Shown here: positions 1 to 8,014 of the stretch, one piece after another
Layout: the number at the start of each line of letters is the position of its first letter
Position numbering within the stretch: the first letter of the stretch is position 1
Assembly (NCBI GenBank): GCA_943371005.1
Contig: CALRTB020000006.1
Span: 86,396-150,395 of the forward strand
Source of the DNA: MRBY01 sp943371005
GTDB taxonomy: Bacteria > Cyanobacteriota > Cyanobacteriia > Cyanobacteriales > MRBY01
Direction: 5' to 3'
Length of the DNA stretch: 64,000 nucleotides
The notes under the pieces: model-generated
The model's database searches: none
Told to the model about the DNA's origin: nothing
What the model saw: only the letters and a program-made list of their open reading frames with translations
Position numbers and translations under genes: made by a program

Positions 1-1570
1 GCCCGCCCCCTTGGATATGTTGCACCAAGTCTTTGACTAGCCGTTTCGGCGTGCTGTCGGGATAGTGATTGAGGGTGTAATGGGTGCTGGTATCCGCTTG
101 CCAAGTATTTTCAATGAGATAGGGCTGGAGCTTTTGGCCCCCCAGGGTGAGGAGGTAGTCAATGGAAACATCGCTCAAGTCGGCGTCACTGATATAAATT
201 TGACCTTCGCCGACAAAAACATTTTGCAGCAGGTGCTTAAGACTTTGGAGAATATTGACCCGGTTATCGCGACAGGTGCTGGAATTTAACCCGTGCCATA
301 GCACTTGTTCTACTTCGTCAAAAATGATCAGGGCATCGCCCCAGTGATGAGGATTAAACCGGGCCTGGGATTTGCCATGCAAGGAATCAATACAGAGGCC
401 ATAGCCATTAATTTTTAAGTTAGGCTCCTTAGAACGGTCTTTCCCCTTGGGTAAATCACGGATGTAATCGAGGCCAAACCGCTGACAAAGTTCTTCAACC
501 AGACGAATGCGGTGGCCAATCACAAGGACGGGCTGTTGGCGGGCGATCGCCCCAGCGACGACTGATTCTAGCCAACGGGTTTTGCCGGTTCCTTTCGGGG
601 ATTTGAGCGCAATCAACTTAGCTGCTGGGGGAACTGCCAACTGCTCCGGGAGATACCGTTGGTGGAGGGTTTGGTGACGGGGATAGGTGAGTTGTTCGAG
701 GTCTTGGGCTTTCCAGAGATCGAGGCTGGGAGCATTTTGAAAGGCGGCTTCAAAGGCGGCCTGACCTTGGTTGGCAATGAGATCATCCACCCCTTTACCC
801 GCGCGACGGTCCCAGGTGATCACTTTTACCGGGCAACCCACTTGCTTGAGTAAATAACCTGTTGTTCGGATGGCACTGCGCACGGCCCGGACTGTTGTTG
901 GTTTTTCGTCTTGGTCAAAGGCAATGTAAATGGGGCGTTGCCCGTGAATGAGTTTTTTCAGTTGGGGAATAAGTCTGGATTGGCCGATACGATGACCAAA
1001 TTCATCCTTGGGCGTCCGGATTGCTCCGTAAATTCCCGGCAAGGCGATCGCCCCGTAGCCGGCACTCAATAGGGAGCCTGCCTTTTTTGCCCCTTCAGTA
1101 ATAATGAGAGGGATTTGGGGATGTTCTTTTAGCCATTGCCAAAAGCCCCCATCGGGCTGGGTATCGTCCCAATCGTCTTGGCTAAATTCTAATTGATGGC
1201 GGCGGGCGACCCGTTCCCACACATGGGGCGGTAGGCGTAACGCAAACAGGCCCGTACTCGTTTTCGGGGGGTGTTCGTACTTGATGAGTTTGCCTTTTTC
1301 TGGATTCACGCGGGGTTGCTCTGGTTTAAAACAGCCCCAAAGGTCAGCCTTTCCCGTCAAAATATCGACGCCAGAACACCACCAGCCCCCGGCCTCGGTG
1401 TGTTGATAGCGCTGGAGATAACTGTCCCCTAAACGACCATCATTTCGTCGGGGCAACGCCTCTGAATAGAGCAAGTAATCCAAAGGGCGATCGCCCTCTA
1501 GGGAAATAACATTCAGTTGGATGAGTTCAGGATCAACACAGCTTTGCTGCCATTCTTGAACATAATCCAT
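1..1570 (-). CDS. Plasmid-type replication protein, CyRepA1/DUF3854 family (3' end cut by window)
   Basis: Open from the ATG at 1570 to the window edge, giving 523 codons without a stop; the C-terminus lies outside. Seen directly: a Toprim-like segment with LIITEGAKK near residues 154-163 and YIAFDQDEK near 213-222, then a P-loop (SPKGTGKTR, about 322-332) and a Walker B-like FDEVEQ further on. Toprim/DUF3854 followed by a helicase-like NTPase is the arrangement of the cyanobacterial CyRepA1 plasmid replication proteins (family knowledge). The expected role is initiation or primase/helicase activity at a replicon origin. It sits beside ordinary chromosomal genes, so it may be a remnant of an integrated plasmid or a phage-like element; a phage-type primase/helicase is the alternative. 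No neighbouring plasmid genes are visible on the right-hand side. Confidence 0.75.
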   Translation of the reverse strand, partial: MDYVQEWQQSCVDPELIQLNVISLEGDRPLDYLLYSEALPRRNDGRLGDSYLQRYQHTEAGGWWCSGVDILTGKADLWGCFKPEQPRVNPEKGKLIKYEHPPKTSTGLFALRLPPHVWERVARRHQLEFSQDDWDDTQPDGGFWQWLKEHPQIPLIITEGAKKAGSLLSAGYGAIALPGIYGAIRTPKDEFGHRIGQSRLIPQLKKLIHGQRPIYIAFDQDEKPTTVRAVRSAIRTTGYLLKQVGCPVKVITWDRRAGKGVDDLIANQGQAAFEAAFQNAPSLDLWKAQDLEQLTYPRHQTLHQRYLPEQLAVPPAAKLIALKSPKGTGKTRWLESVVAGAIARQQPVLVIGHRIRLVEELCQRFGLDYIRDLPKGKDRSKEPNLKINGYGLCIDSLHGKSQARFNPHHWGDALIIFDEVEQVLWHGLNSSTCRDNRVNILQSLKHLLQNVFVGEGQIYISDADLSDVSIDYLLTLGGQKLQPYLIENTWQADTSTHYTLNHYPDSTPKRLVKDLVQHIQGGG

Positions 1571-1649
1571 GGGTTGCACCTCAGACGCTAGATGTAGGGT
1601 AACTAAGCATACTCCACTCTATATCTAGTGCGCAACTTTATTTTTAGAA

Positions 1650-1670
1650 AAATCTTAAGCAAATCTTAAG
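1650..1670 (-). promoter_or_regulatory. 11-bp tandem repeat resembling a Pho box
   Basis: On the minus strand CTTAAGAT occurs twice with an 11-bp period (CTTAAGATTTG, CTTAAGATTTT) and a weak third copy follows (TCTAAAAATAA). It lies about 80 bp upstream of the replication-protein ATG at 1570. Cyanobacterial PhoB/SphR boxes are tandem 8-bp CTTAACCT-like repeats with 3-bp spacers, hence the same period. The match to that consensus is only 6 of 8, so the assignment is tentative. A 6-bp inverted repeat (CTAGAT at 1588-1593, ATCTAG at 1623-1628) lies between it and the gene. Confidence 0.35.
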
Positions 1671-1781
1671 GCCGTAAACCCAGGGAAGTTGGGCTTGGGA
1701 TCCGAGGGGCGATCGCCACCGCAACAAGATTTGTAACGGCCTTTCAAGGGGCGATCGCCTGCCCTGAGAAATTGGAAAAGT

Positions 1782-3104
1782 TTAGCTATCCTGGGCCGGA
1801 CGATTCGGCCGCTCTGAGCTGGCCTGTTTTTCGGGGATCACAATCGTACCCGTGCGGAGCTGTTCGTCGAGCAGTTGAATCGCTTTGGCATATTGTGGGT
1901 CAGCCATTGTACCAATTTTTGTGCGATCTTCTTGCAATGTTTCTTGGTCTGCTTCATCGAGTTCTACGACAAAGTCCGGCGCAATGCCTTCTTTATTAAT
2001 ATCCCGACCGGAGGGGGTCAAATATTTCGCGACGGTCACAGCAACCCCAGAATCATCTCCCAGGCGACGGACAGACTGCACCAGCCCTTTCCCGAAGGTT
2101 TGCGTCCCCACAAGTACCGCCCGTTGATTGTCTTGGAGTGCCCCCGAGAGGATTTCGCTGGCACTGGCAGATCCCCCGTCCACTAAAACGATTAGGGGTT
2201 TATCCGTTAGGGCACTGTTACTGGCTTCCTGGCGGTCCACTTCGCCGACACGGTTGACCGTTGAAACAATGCCGCCGCCATCGAGCCACATTTGGGCAAT
2301 GTCAATGCTGGCATAGAGCAGTCCCCCTGGATTTGAACGTAAATCCAAGACGTAGCCATCGACATTTTGGGATTCTAGATCGGCGATCGCCTCTCGCATC
2401 TCTGCCGTCGCCTGGGCGCTGAATTGCGTCAGACGAATATAGCCCACATCACCAATGGGACTTTCATTAATCCGTGCCTTTACCGGGTGAATCTGAATTA
2501 CTTCACGGATAATAGGAACCTCTAAGACTCGCTCATCGCGACGGATGGTGAGGACGACCTCTGTGCCCCGTTGACCCCGGATCAGATTCACCACATCATT
2601 CAGTTCCATCCCTTCAGTGGGTTGATCATCCACAGCAACGATCACATCTTGGGCCATAATGCCCGCTTCAAAGGCTGGTGTCTCTTCAATGGGCGCAATA
2701 ACAACCACTTCTTCCGTATCCTTGTCCTTGGCGATCTGAATCCCAACCCCAGTCAGTTCACCAGACGTATCAACCTGTAAATTTTCAAAATCTTGGGGGG
2801 GCATAAACCGGGTATAAGGATCCCCTAAAAGATCCAACATTTCCCGAATTGCATCGTAGGCTTCGTCCGTATTGGCATAGTCTTTGCTGAGGAACTCTTG
2901 CCGCACCTGACGCCAATCGTTTTGGTTAAAGGTTGCATCAACATATTCTTTGTTGATGACATACCAAACCTCGTCCACAATTTCCTTTGGGCTGTCTTTG
3001 AGGTAGGCTTGGCTCTTAGAGTAGTGCAGTCCTGCCCCTGTAACCGCCACAGTGGTTAACACTAGAGCTGTTGCACCGAGTACAAAGGGTTTAGAGTTTG
3101 ACAT
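1782..3104 (-). CDS. C-terminal processing peptidase (S41 family, CtpA/CtpB type)
   Basis: This 440-residue serine protease of the Prc/Ctp family cleaves C-terminal tails of exported proteins; one cyanobacterial paralogue (CtpA) matures the D1 protein of photosystem II. An N-terminal hydrophobic segment (about 6-25) should take it to the membrane or thylakoid lumen. A PDZ domain covers about 110-195 (SGELTGVGIQI at its start) and the S41 core follows. The catalytic pair is visible as Ser314 in GSASASE and Lys339 in TFGKG, 25 residues apart as in E. coli Prc. The N-terminal KDSPKEIVDEVW region reminds me more of CtpB/CtpC than CtpA, so I give no symbol. It ends about 210 bp upstream of the replication-type gene and is probably monocistronic. 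Confidence 0.9.
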   Translation of the reverse strand: MSNSKPFVLGATALVLTTVAVTGAGLHYSKSQAYLKDSPKEIVDEVWYVINKEYVDATFNQNDWRQVRQEFLSKDYANTDEAYDAIREMLDLLGDPYTRFMPPQDFENLQVDTSGELTGVGIQIAKDKDTEEVVVIAPIEETPAFEAGIMAQDVIVAVDDQPTEGMELNDVVNLIRGQRGTEVVLTIRRDERVLEVPIIREVIQIHPVKARINESPIGDVGYIRLTQFSAQATAEMREAIADLESQNVDGYVLDLRSNPGGLLYASIDIAQMWLDGGGIVSTVNRVGEVDRQEASNSALTDKPLIVLVDGGSASASEILSGALQDNQRAVLVGTQTFGKGLVQSVRRLGDDSGVAVTVAKYLTPSGRDINKEGIAPDFVVELDEADQETLQEDRTKIGTMADPQYAKAIQLLDEQLRTGTIVIPEKQASSERPNRPAQDS

Positions 3105-3248
3105 GGAAGGCTTCAGATAGTTAGTGAATTGGGACTGCCCCCATCAATAGTTTGCACGACAGCCACTATATCTATGCTAATGCAGCAAACTTAAAATCGG
3201 GAAGGGCGATAAAGATTTCCCGGTTAGGCGATCGCCACCATTGCGGTC

Positions 3249-3275
3249 AAAAATAAAGACGAACCAAGGTTCGCC
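3249..3275 (-). terminator. Probable rho-independent terminator of the antiporter gene
   Basis: The 14-bp palindrome CGAACCAAGGTTCG at 3260-3273 lies 41 bp beyond the stop of the minus-strand antiporter and is followed on that strand by TCTTTATTTTT. Confidence 0.55.
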
Positions 3276-3314
3276 CAAAGAAATTAGCAGTTTGATTGTT
3301 TGTGATGCGATGAT

Positions 3315-4418
3315 TTAGGCCAATCCAGGCACAGCAGGATGGAAGAAAAAGGCCAACCCAAGCACTGTATAGGTCGCTAGTAATAAGCTTCCTTCTAGCC
3401 AGTTAGAATTACCATCGGAACTAATGGAGTTGGCAATCAGGACAGCTACGGCCACGGCCACCAGTTCAAAGGGATTGAAATCAAGATCCATCGGTTGACC
3501 AATGATCCACCCAGCAATTACTAAGACCGGTGCAACAAACAGGGCAATTTGCAAACTAGAGCCAACGGCAACGGATACAGATAAATCCATTTTATTTTTT
3601 AGGGCGACGGTAACAGCGGTGGCATGTTCTGCGGCATTACCAATGATGGGCAGGAGAATTACCCCTGTAAAGAGAGGACTGAGGCCGAGGCTTTCGGTGG
3701 CTGCTTCAAGGGAACCAACTAAGAGTTCTGATTCGATGGCAACGGCGAGGGTAACGACGAGTAGAACCCCAACCCAGAGCCAAAGGTTAATTTTTGCCTT
3801 AGCTTCTTCTTCCGTTTCTCCTTCTTCTTCGACTTCTGCGACTCCCACATCATATAAATAGGAGTGGGTTTTCATCGAGAACAATAAAGTGAGGCCGTAG
3901 ACCAGAATAAGCACAATTGCAACGGCAACGGAGAGGTTTTGGAGGGTTGCTTGGCCAATACCAGCGGAGGTATATTCCACAGCGGTGGGAATTAAAATCG
4001 CAATCACCGCCAAGTTCATGGATGAGGCATTGAGGCGGGCAGCAGTCGGCTGAAAGTCCTGTTCTTTGAATTTGAGGCCACCTAAGAGCATCGCAAAACC
4101 CATCACCAGTAGCAGGTTACTAATGATTGATCCGGTGATCGTGGCCTTGACGACATCGACTAAGCCGGACTTGAGGGCAATAAAAGCCAAAATTAATTCA
4201 GTGGCATTGCCAAAGGTGGCATTTAACAAACCACCAAGGTTGGGGCCGACGACAACGGCAATTTCTTCGGTGGCTTCTCCCATGAAAGCGGCTAGGGGCA
4301 CAATGGCGATCGCCGCTGTACAAAACACAGTAACGGGACTCCATTCGAGGAAGTGGCCAGCTAGGGAAATTGGGATAAAAACTAGCAGGGCTAGGAAAAA
4401 AGTGTTTTTGTTTAGCAT
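3315..4418 (-). CDS. Ca2+/H+ antiporter, CAX family
   Basis: This 367-residue membrane protein should exchange cytoplasmic Ca2+ (or related divalent cations) for protons. Ten or so hydrophobic segments are visible in two homologous halves, each with the CAX alpha-repeat signature: GNATELILAF near residues 70-80 and GNAAEHATAV in the second half. An acidic stretch (EVEEEGETEEEAKAKI) separates the halves, as in known microbial CAX proteins. The length and both signatures match the SynCAX group. It stands alone, with a probable terminator downstream and a HIP1-containing leader upstream. Confidence 0.92.
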   Translation of the reverse strand: MLNKNTFFLALLVFIPISLAGHFLEWSPVTVFCTAAIAIVPLAAFMGEATEEIAVVVGPNLGGLLNATFGNATELILAFIALKSGLVDVVKATITGSIISNLLLVMGFAMLLGGLKFKEQDFQPTAARLNASSMNLAVIAILIPTAVEYTSAGIGQATLQNLSVAVAIVLILVYGLTLLFSMKTHSYLYDVGVAEVEEEGETEEEAKAKINLWLWVGVLLVVTLAVAIESELLVGSLEAATESLGLSPLFTGVILLPIIGNAAEHATAVTVALKNKMDLSVSVAVGSSLQIALFVAPVLVIAGWIIGQPMDLDFNPFELVAVAVAVLIANSISSDGNSNWLEGSLLLATYTVLGLAFFFHPAVPGLA

Positions 4419-4614
4419 AAAGACGTAAGGGTTGCGCTAGTGTCCAATATAGACGCGAAACCAAGAATCCGCGCTCCTTTCGGCAGAGATTCCTTGATGA
4501 AAACTTACAAAGTGGCGATCGCTGTTACATTTGTATTTTTCCAAACATATAAAATCAATATCAGATTTAAAAATCCGCAGTAGACTAAAATTGCAGCACT
4601 TCTTTGTTAAGTTA

Positions 4615-5352
4615 ATGCAAAAAATATTCCAGTCTCCCGATTTAAAAACATTTTTTGCTCAAGAAATCGAGAAGAAAAAAGCATCTCAAACTCAGGAAAT
4701 TTATGCAAAAGCCGGGAATAATACCCTAGGTTACTTTGCGGTAGGTGTACATCAATTCAAGAACTTCAGGAATCAAGTCCAAGGTAATATCGGAGAAAAC
4801 TTTATTGCACTTCTATTGAGTCAGTTACCAAAAACCTGGGCGATGGGAAAAAATATCCTGATCCCCACCCGTAGCCAAAAGCTAACAGAGATTGATTTAT
4901 TAATTGTCGGCACAAAAGGCATTTTTCTCATGGAAATCAAGACCTGGAAAGGGTCTTTTTCTGCGTATGCTGACCGCTGGAAAAGGAGAGAAGGGAGTCG
5001 TTGGATACCTTTACAAAACAGTCCAACCCAACAGAGTCTATACCACCAACAAGCGTTTCAAATTTGGCTTGACGCCCAAAATATATCCATTGATAGCAAT
5101 GCCATCATTGCACCTGTTATTTTTCCTGCCGCCCAGTGGGTCGGTGTAAAAAAATGTTCTGCCCCGGTAATTACTGCCTTAAGCGCATTAAAGTATTTGA
5201 TTGCTCAAAGACAAGATTATTTGGATGATCTCCAAATAGGAACTATTGTAAATGCTCTCCAAAAAATTGCAGTGCCTACGCAGCAGTCAGACTCACAAAA
5301 GCCAACTTTGGCTAAACCTAAACCTATTCTCAAAAAGAAACGCTACACATGA
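4615..5352 (+). CDS. NERD-domain (nuclease-related) protein
   Basis: A protein of about 245 residues with the NERD domain, a PD-(D/E)XK-like fold predicted to act on nucleic acid. Visible motifs are QGNIGENFIA, LTEIDLLIVG and FLMEIKTWKG, matching the E...EhD...ExK pattern of the fold, then SPTQQSLYHQQAF. The C-terminus is lysine-rich (ILKKKRYT). The frame is open back to a TTG at 4531, which would add 28 basic residues; I prefer the ATG at 4615, but neither start has a convincing ribosome site. The gene is visibly more AT-rich than its neighbours, which suggests transfer. No partner gene is adjacent. Biological role unknown. Confidence 0.75.
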   Translation: MQKIFQSPDLKTFFAQEIEKKKASQTQEIYAKAGNNTLGYFAVGVHQFKNFRNQVQGNIGENFIALLLSQLPKTWAMGKNILIPTRSQKLTEIDLLIVGTKGIFLMEIKTWKGSFSAYADRWKRREGSRWIPLQNSPTQQSLYHQQAFQIWLDAQNISIDSNAIIAPVIFPAAQWVGVKKCSAPVITALSALKYLIAQRQDYLDDLQIGTIVNALQKIAVPTQQSDSQKPTLAKPKPILKKKRYT

Positions 5353-5355
5353 GGC

Positions 5356-5380
5356 AAAAAAAATCTCCCTTGATGGGAGA
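5356..5380 (-). terminator. Rho-independent terminator of por
   Basis: The hairpin TCTCCC-TTGAT-GGGAGA occupies 5364-5380 and is followed on the minus strand by eight T residues (A-run at 5356-5363). It lies about 50 bp past the por stop codon. Confidence 0.8.
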
Positions 5381-5429
5381 CGATAAGAATAAAATTGCTC
5401 TCTTAAGGAATTAGGAATCAGGATAAAAA

Positions 5430-6398
5430 TTAGGCCGGCATCCCGACTAACTTGGCGCTGAGATCCCAAAGGACATCTGCTTTGTTATCGTCAAGGGCTT
5501 CATCAGAAACTTCTTGCATAAAGGCTTCTCGTCCTTGCTGTTGGCGGTTCCCCCAACTCCAGTAAACGCCAGATACATCAAAGCCAGGATCTGCGACAAC
5601 TTTGGCCAGACGTTCCCCTGCGACTTCCTCGGTGACATAGCCCCCGGTAATATTTTTTTGGAACCAAGGGAAGATCTTCCGGAACAGGCCATAGTGATTT
5701 CTAAAGAGGCCCGTTTCAGCAACACAGCCCGGATAAAAGGAGTTGAAGATAATCCCAGTGTCTTTGTGATAGCGGTTGTGGAGTTCCCGCATGGTGAGGA
5801 TATTACAGAGTTTGCTGTCTTTGTAAGCTTTACCGGGTTTAAAGATTTTGCCATCGATCATGGCGACAGGGGGCTTAAAGCCAGCGGCCATCCCCTGGAG
5901 ATCCCCAAGGTCGGGGGGCGCAGGAATGGGAATTTTGCCACCCACTTCTTTCGGGTTAGCGGTGACGGTACCGAGAATCACAAGGCGCTTGTCTGCGGCG
6001 GGAGAATTTTTGAGGTCTTCCAGCATTAAATTGCAGAGCAGGAAATGACCCAAGTGGTTGGTGGCAACGCAAAGTTCATAACCATCTTTGTTGCGTTGGG
6101 GCTCCTTGGCGAGGGGCAGATACACCGCCGCATTACAAACGAGGGAGTTTAGGGTTTTACCCGTGGCCCGAAAATCGGCGACGAATTTACGGACGCTATC
6201 GAAATCAGCGAGATCAAGGTGCATGATCGTCCGACTGGCTTCGGGGATGCCAACTTCTTTGGCGACTCGTTCGGTTTTTTCGAGGTTGCGGCAGGCCATG
6301 ACCACATGCCAGCCTTTCTCGGCGAGGGCTTTGGCCCCATAGAGTCCGACCCCAGATGAGGCACCGGTAATGATCGCGGTTTTTTGTTGATCTGTCAT
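5430..6398 (-). CDS. por: Light-dependent protochlorophyllide oxidoreductase (LPOR)
   Basis: Reduces the C17-C18 double bond of protochlorophyllide to chlorophyllide with NADPH and light, the penultimate stage of chlorophyll synthesis. The 322-residue protein is a short-chain dehydrogenase: the Rossmann GASSGVG motif is at residues 12-18, NAA near 89-91, and the catalytic YKDSK gives Tyr192 and Lys196. LPOR-specific features include the cysteines in MACRNL, LVCNAA and KLCNI, the segment FYPGCVAETGLFR, and the extra loop rich in proline and glycine (about 150-185). The length is usual for cyanobacterial LPOR. It is a single-gene unit with its own terminator and a 300-bp upstream region. Confidence 0.95.
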   Translation of the reverse strand: MTDQQKTAIITGASSGVGLYGAKALAEKGWHVVMACRNLEKTERVAKEVGIPEASRTIMHLDLADFDSVRKFVADFRATGKTLNSLVCNAAVYLPLAKEPQRNKDGYELCVATNHLGHFLLCNLMLEDLKNSPAADKRLVILGTVTANPKEVGGKIPIPAPPDLGDLQGMAAGFKPPVAMIDGKIFKPGKAYKDSKLCNILTMRELHNRYHKDTGIIFNSFYPGCVAETGLFRNHYGLFRKIFPWFQKNITGGYVTEEVAGERLAKVVADPGFDVSGVYWSWGNRQQQGREAFMQEVSDEALDDNKADVLWDLSAKLVGMPA

Positions 6399-6700
6399 GA
6401 TTCTATGCTTTGGCGGAAGTTCATCACGTTAACTGCTTGTTGAAAATCTTACTATCGTTCTTTTCTCTTAATTTCGGGGGAATTCGTCGGGGGGAATTTG
6501 TCCTGGTCATTGGGCGAGAAATACCGGGGGGCTAAATTGGGCAAAGGCTTATGCCATGGGGCGATCGCCTTTTGATCGGGGGGACTGAAGCGGCGATCGC
6601 CCAACTTTTAATATTTGTATCTCAATATTGCCCACTGCTTTACAAAGCCATATTTCTCGTAAAAACCTAGGGTAAAACTTTACTGAAATTTGGGGCCAAT
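6399..6700. other. Intergenic region upstream of por
   Basis: About 300 bp between the end of dtd and the start of por. It holds two HIP1 octamers (near 6560 and 6593) and runs of G and T; the por promoter is presumably here but I see no clear -35/-10 pair and no RNA gene. Confidence 0.6.
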
Positions 6701-7156
6701 TCAGGACGGTTGGGCCTCGCGCTCTAGGGTGAGGGTCACGGGGCCATCGTTGATGATTTCCACCTGCATCATGGCGCCAAACTGTCCGGTTTCAATCTTC
6801 AGATCGCTTTGGCGGAGGCAGGCCACAAATTTTTCGTAGAGTTGTTCGGCTTGATCTGGTTTCGCAGAACCACTAAAGGATGGCCGCCGCCCCTTGCGAC
6901 AGTCGCCATAGAGAGTAAATTGACTGACTACGAGGATTTCCCCTTGGATGTCCTGGATTGAGGCTTGCCAGGGATTGCCCTCAGGATCCGGAAAGAGGCG
7001 TAGATTAAGGCACTTGCGGGCGAGCCACTGTAATTCGGCGTTGGTGTCGGTGGGGGAAATGCCGACGAGGAGCGTTAAGCCGCGGTTAATTTGGCCGACA
7101 ATTTGCTGATTGACGCTGACCTGGGAACGTTGTACCCGTTGGAGAACAATTTTCAT
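6701..7156 (-). CDS. dtd: D-aminoacyl-tRNA deacylase
   Basis: Hydrolyses D-amino acids wrongly attached to tRNA, a quality-control step in translation. The 151-residue protein shows both family signatures: SQFTLYGD with the flanking KGRRPSFSGSA loop, and the NDGPVT motif near the C-terminus that carries the cross-subunit Gly-cisPro element. It starts MKIVLQRV, the standard DTD N-terminus. The ATG is 66 bp from the divergent plus-strand gene at 7223, so the two probably share a promoter region. Confidence 0.93.
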   Translation of the reverse strand: MKIVLQRVQRSQVSVNQQIVGQINRGLTLLVGISPTDTNAELQWLARKCLNLRLFPDPEGNPWQASIQDIQGEILVVSQFTLYGDCRKGRRPSFSGSAKPDQAEQLYEKFVACLRQSDLKIETGQFGAMMQVEIINDGPVTLTLEREAQPS

Positions 7157-7222
7157 CGGTTTTAGTAGAAGCCGGGTTGAATACTACAATGGAGGCGATT
7201 TGTGTAATGGGAGAACTTCAGT

Positions 7223-7570
7223 ATGGCTGAGCGAAATGGTGGGGCCTTTGTGGGCGGTGTGCTCATTGGGGGCGCTGTGGGGGCGATCGCCGGTTTATTA
7301 TTCGCACCGCGCTCCGGTAAAGATACCCGAAAAATTCTCAAAAAATCCCTCGAAGCACTGCCAGAACTGGCGGAGGATCTCTCCGATAGTCTACAACTCC
7401 ACGCCGATCAAGTCTCGGAAACGGCCCGCCGCAATTGGGAAGATACGTTGCAGCGGTTACAGGAGGCGATCGCCGCTGGGATTGAAGCGAGCCAAACCGA
7501 AGCCCAACGCCTCGATACCGAAGAAGATGAACTCCTTCCTGCCCAAGAGATTGACCCGTCCCAAAATTAA
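7223..7570 (+). CDS. YtxH-domain membrane-associated protein
   Basis: A 115-residue protein starting with a glycine-rich hydrophobic helix (GGAFVGGVLIGGAVGAIAGLLFAPRSGKDTR, about residues 6-36), the hallmark of the YtxH family, followed by an amphipathic, probably coiled-coil region and an acidic tail. The family is common in bacteria and some members respond to stress, but no activity is established. It is followed after 15 bp by another small membrane protein gene, with which it likely forms an operon. Confidence 0.8.
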   Translation: MAERNGGAFVGGVLIGGAVGAIAGLLFAPRSGKDTRKILKKSLEALPELAEDLSDSLQLHADQVSETARRNWEDTLQRLQEAIAAGIEASQTEAQRLDTEEDELLPAQEIDPSQN

Positions 7571-7585
7571 ACCGTTTCATTTACA

Positions 7586-7978
7586 GTGCAAGATCCTCTT
7601 TTTTGGTTACTCCTGTCTTTTCTGCTCGTTGCCCTCAGTCTCACTGCTGTCCTTGCCGCTGCTTTCCCGGCTTTTTTGGAGCTGGGACGGGCGGCCCGTA
7701 GCGCTGAGAAATTACTCGATACCCTCAACCGAGAGCTGCCACGCACCCTCGATGCTCTCCGGCGCACCGGGGGAGATATTACCGAATTAACTGATGAACT
7801 CGAAGCCAGTTTTAAAAGTGCCCGGGGGATTCTCCAGCAAACAGAAAAGGGACTGAAGCAAACCCAGCGCCAAATTCAACAGGTGCAACGGGGAGGACGC
7901 AGCACTTGGACGGGATTCCAGACGGCTTGGCAAACATTTTGGCGATCGCCCCGCAAAAAATCCAGGCGGCGTCGTTAA
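7586..7978 (+). CDS. Small membrane protein with coiled-coil tail, DUF948-like
   Basis: 130 residues starting at GTG 7586. A single N-terminal transmembrane helix (about 5-30) is followed by a heptad-like region (LGRAARSAEKLLDTLNREL ... LQQTEKGLKQTQRQIQQV) and a very basic C-terminus (SPRKKSRRRR). The layout of one helix plus a cytoplasmic coiled coil with repeated LLDTL/ELTDEL segments resembles DUF948 proteins. It lies 15 bp behind the YtxH gene; both probably sit at the membrane together. Function unknown. Confidence 0.75.
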   Translation: MQDPLFWLLLSFLLVALSLTAVLAAAFPAFLELGRAARSAEKLLDTLNRELPRTLDALRRTGGDITELTDELEASFKSARGILQQTEKGLKQTQRQIQQVQRGGRSTWTGFQTAWQTFWRSPRKKSRRRR

Positions 7979-8014
7979 TTTCTTTTGTTTACGACATCCT
8001 CATCTAGGGGAAAT

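Noticed and set aside
1772..1999. Plus-strand frames across the ctp gene
   Set aside because: They are antisense shadows of the protease, without motifs or ribosome sites.
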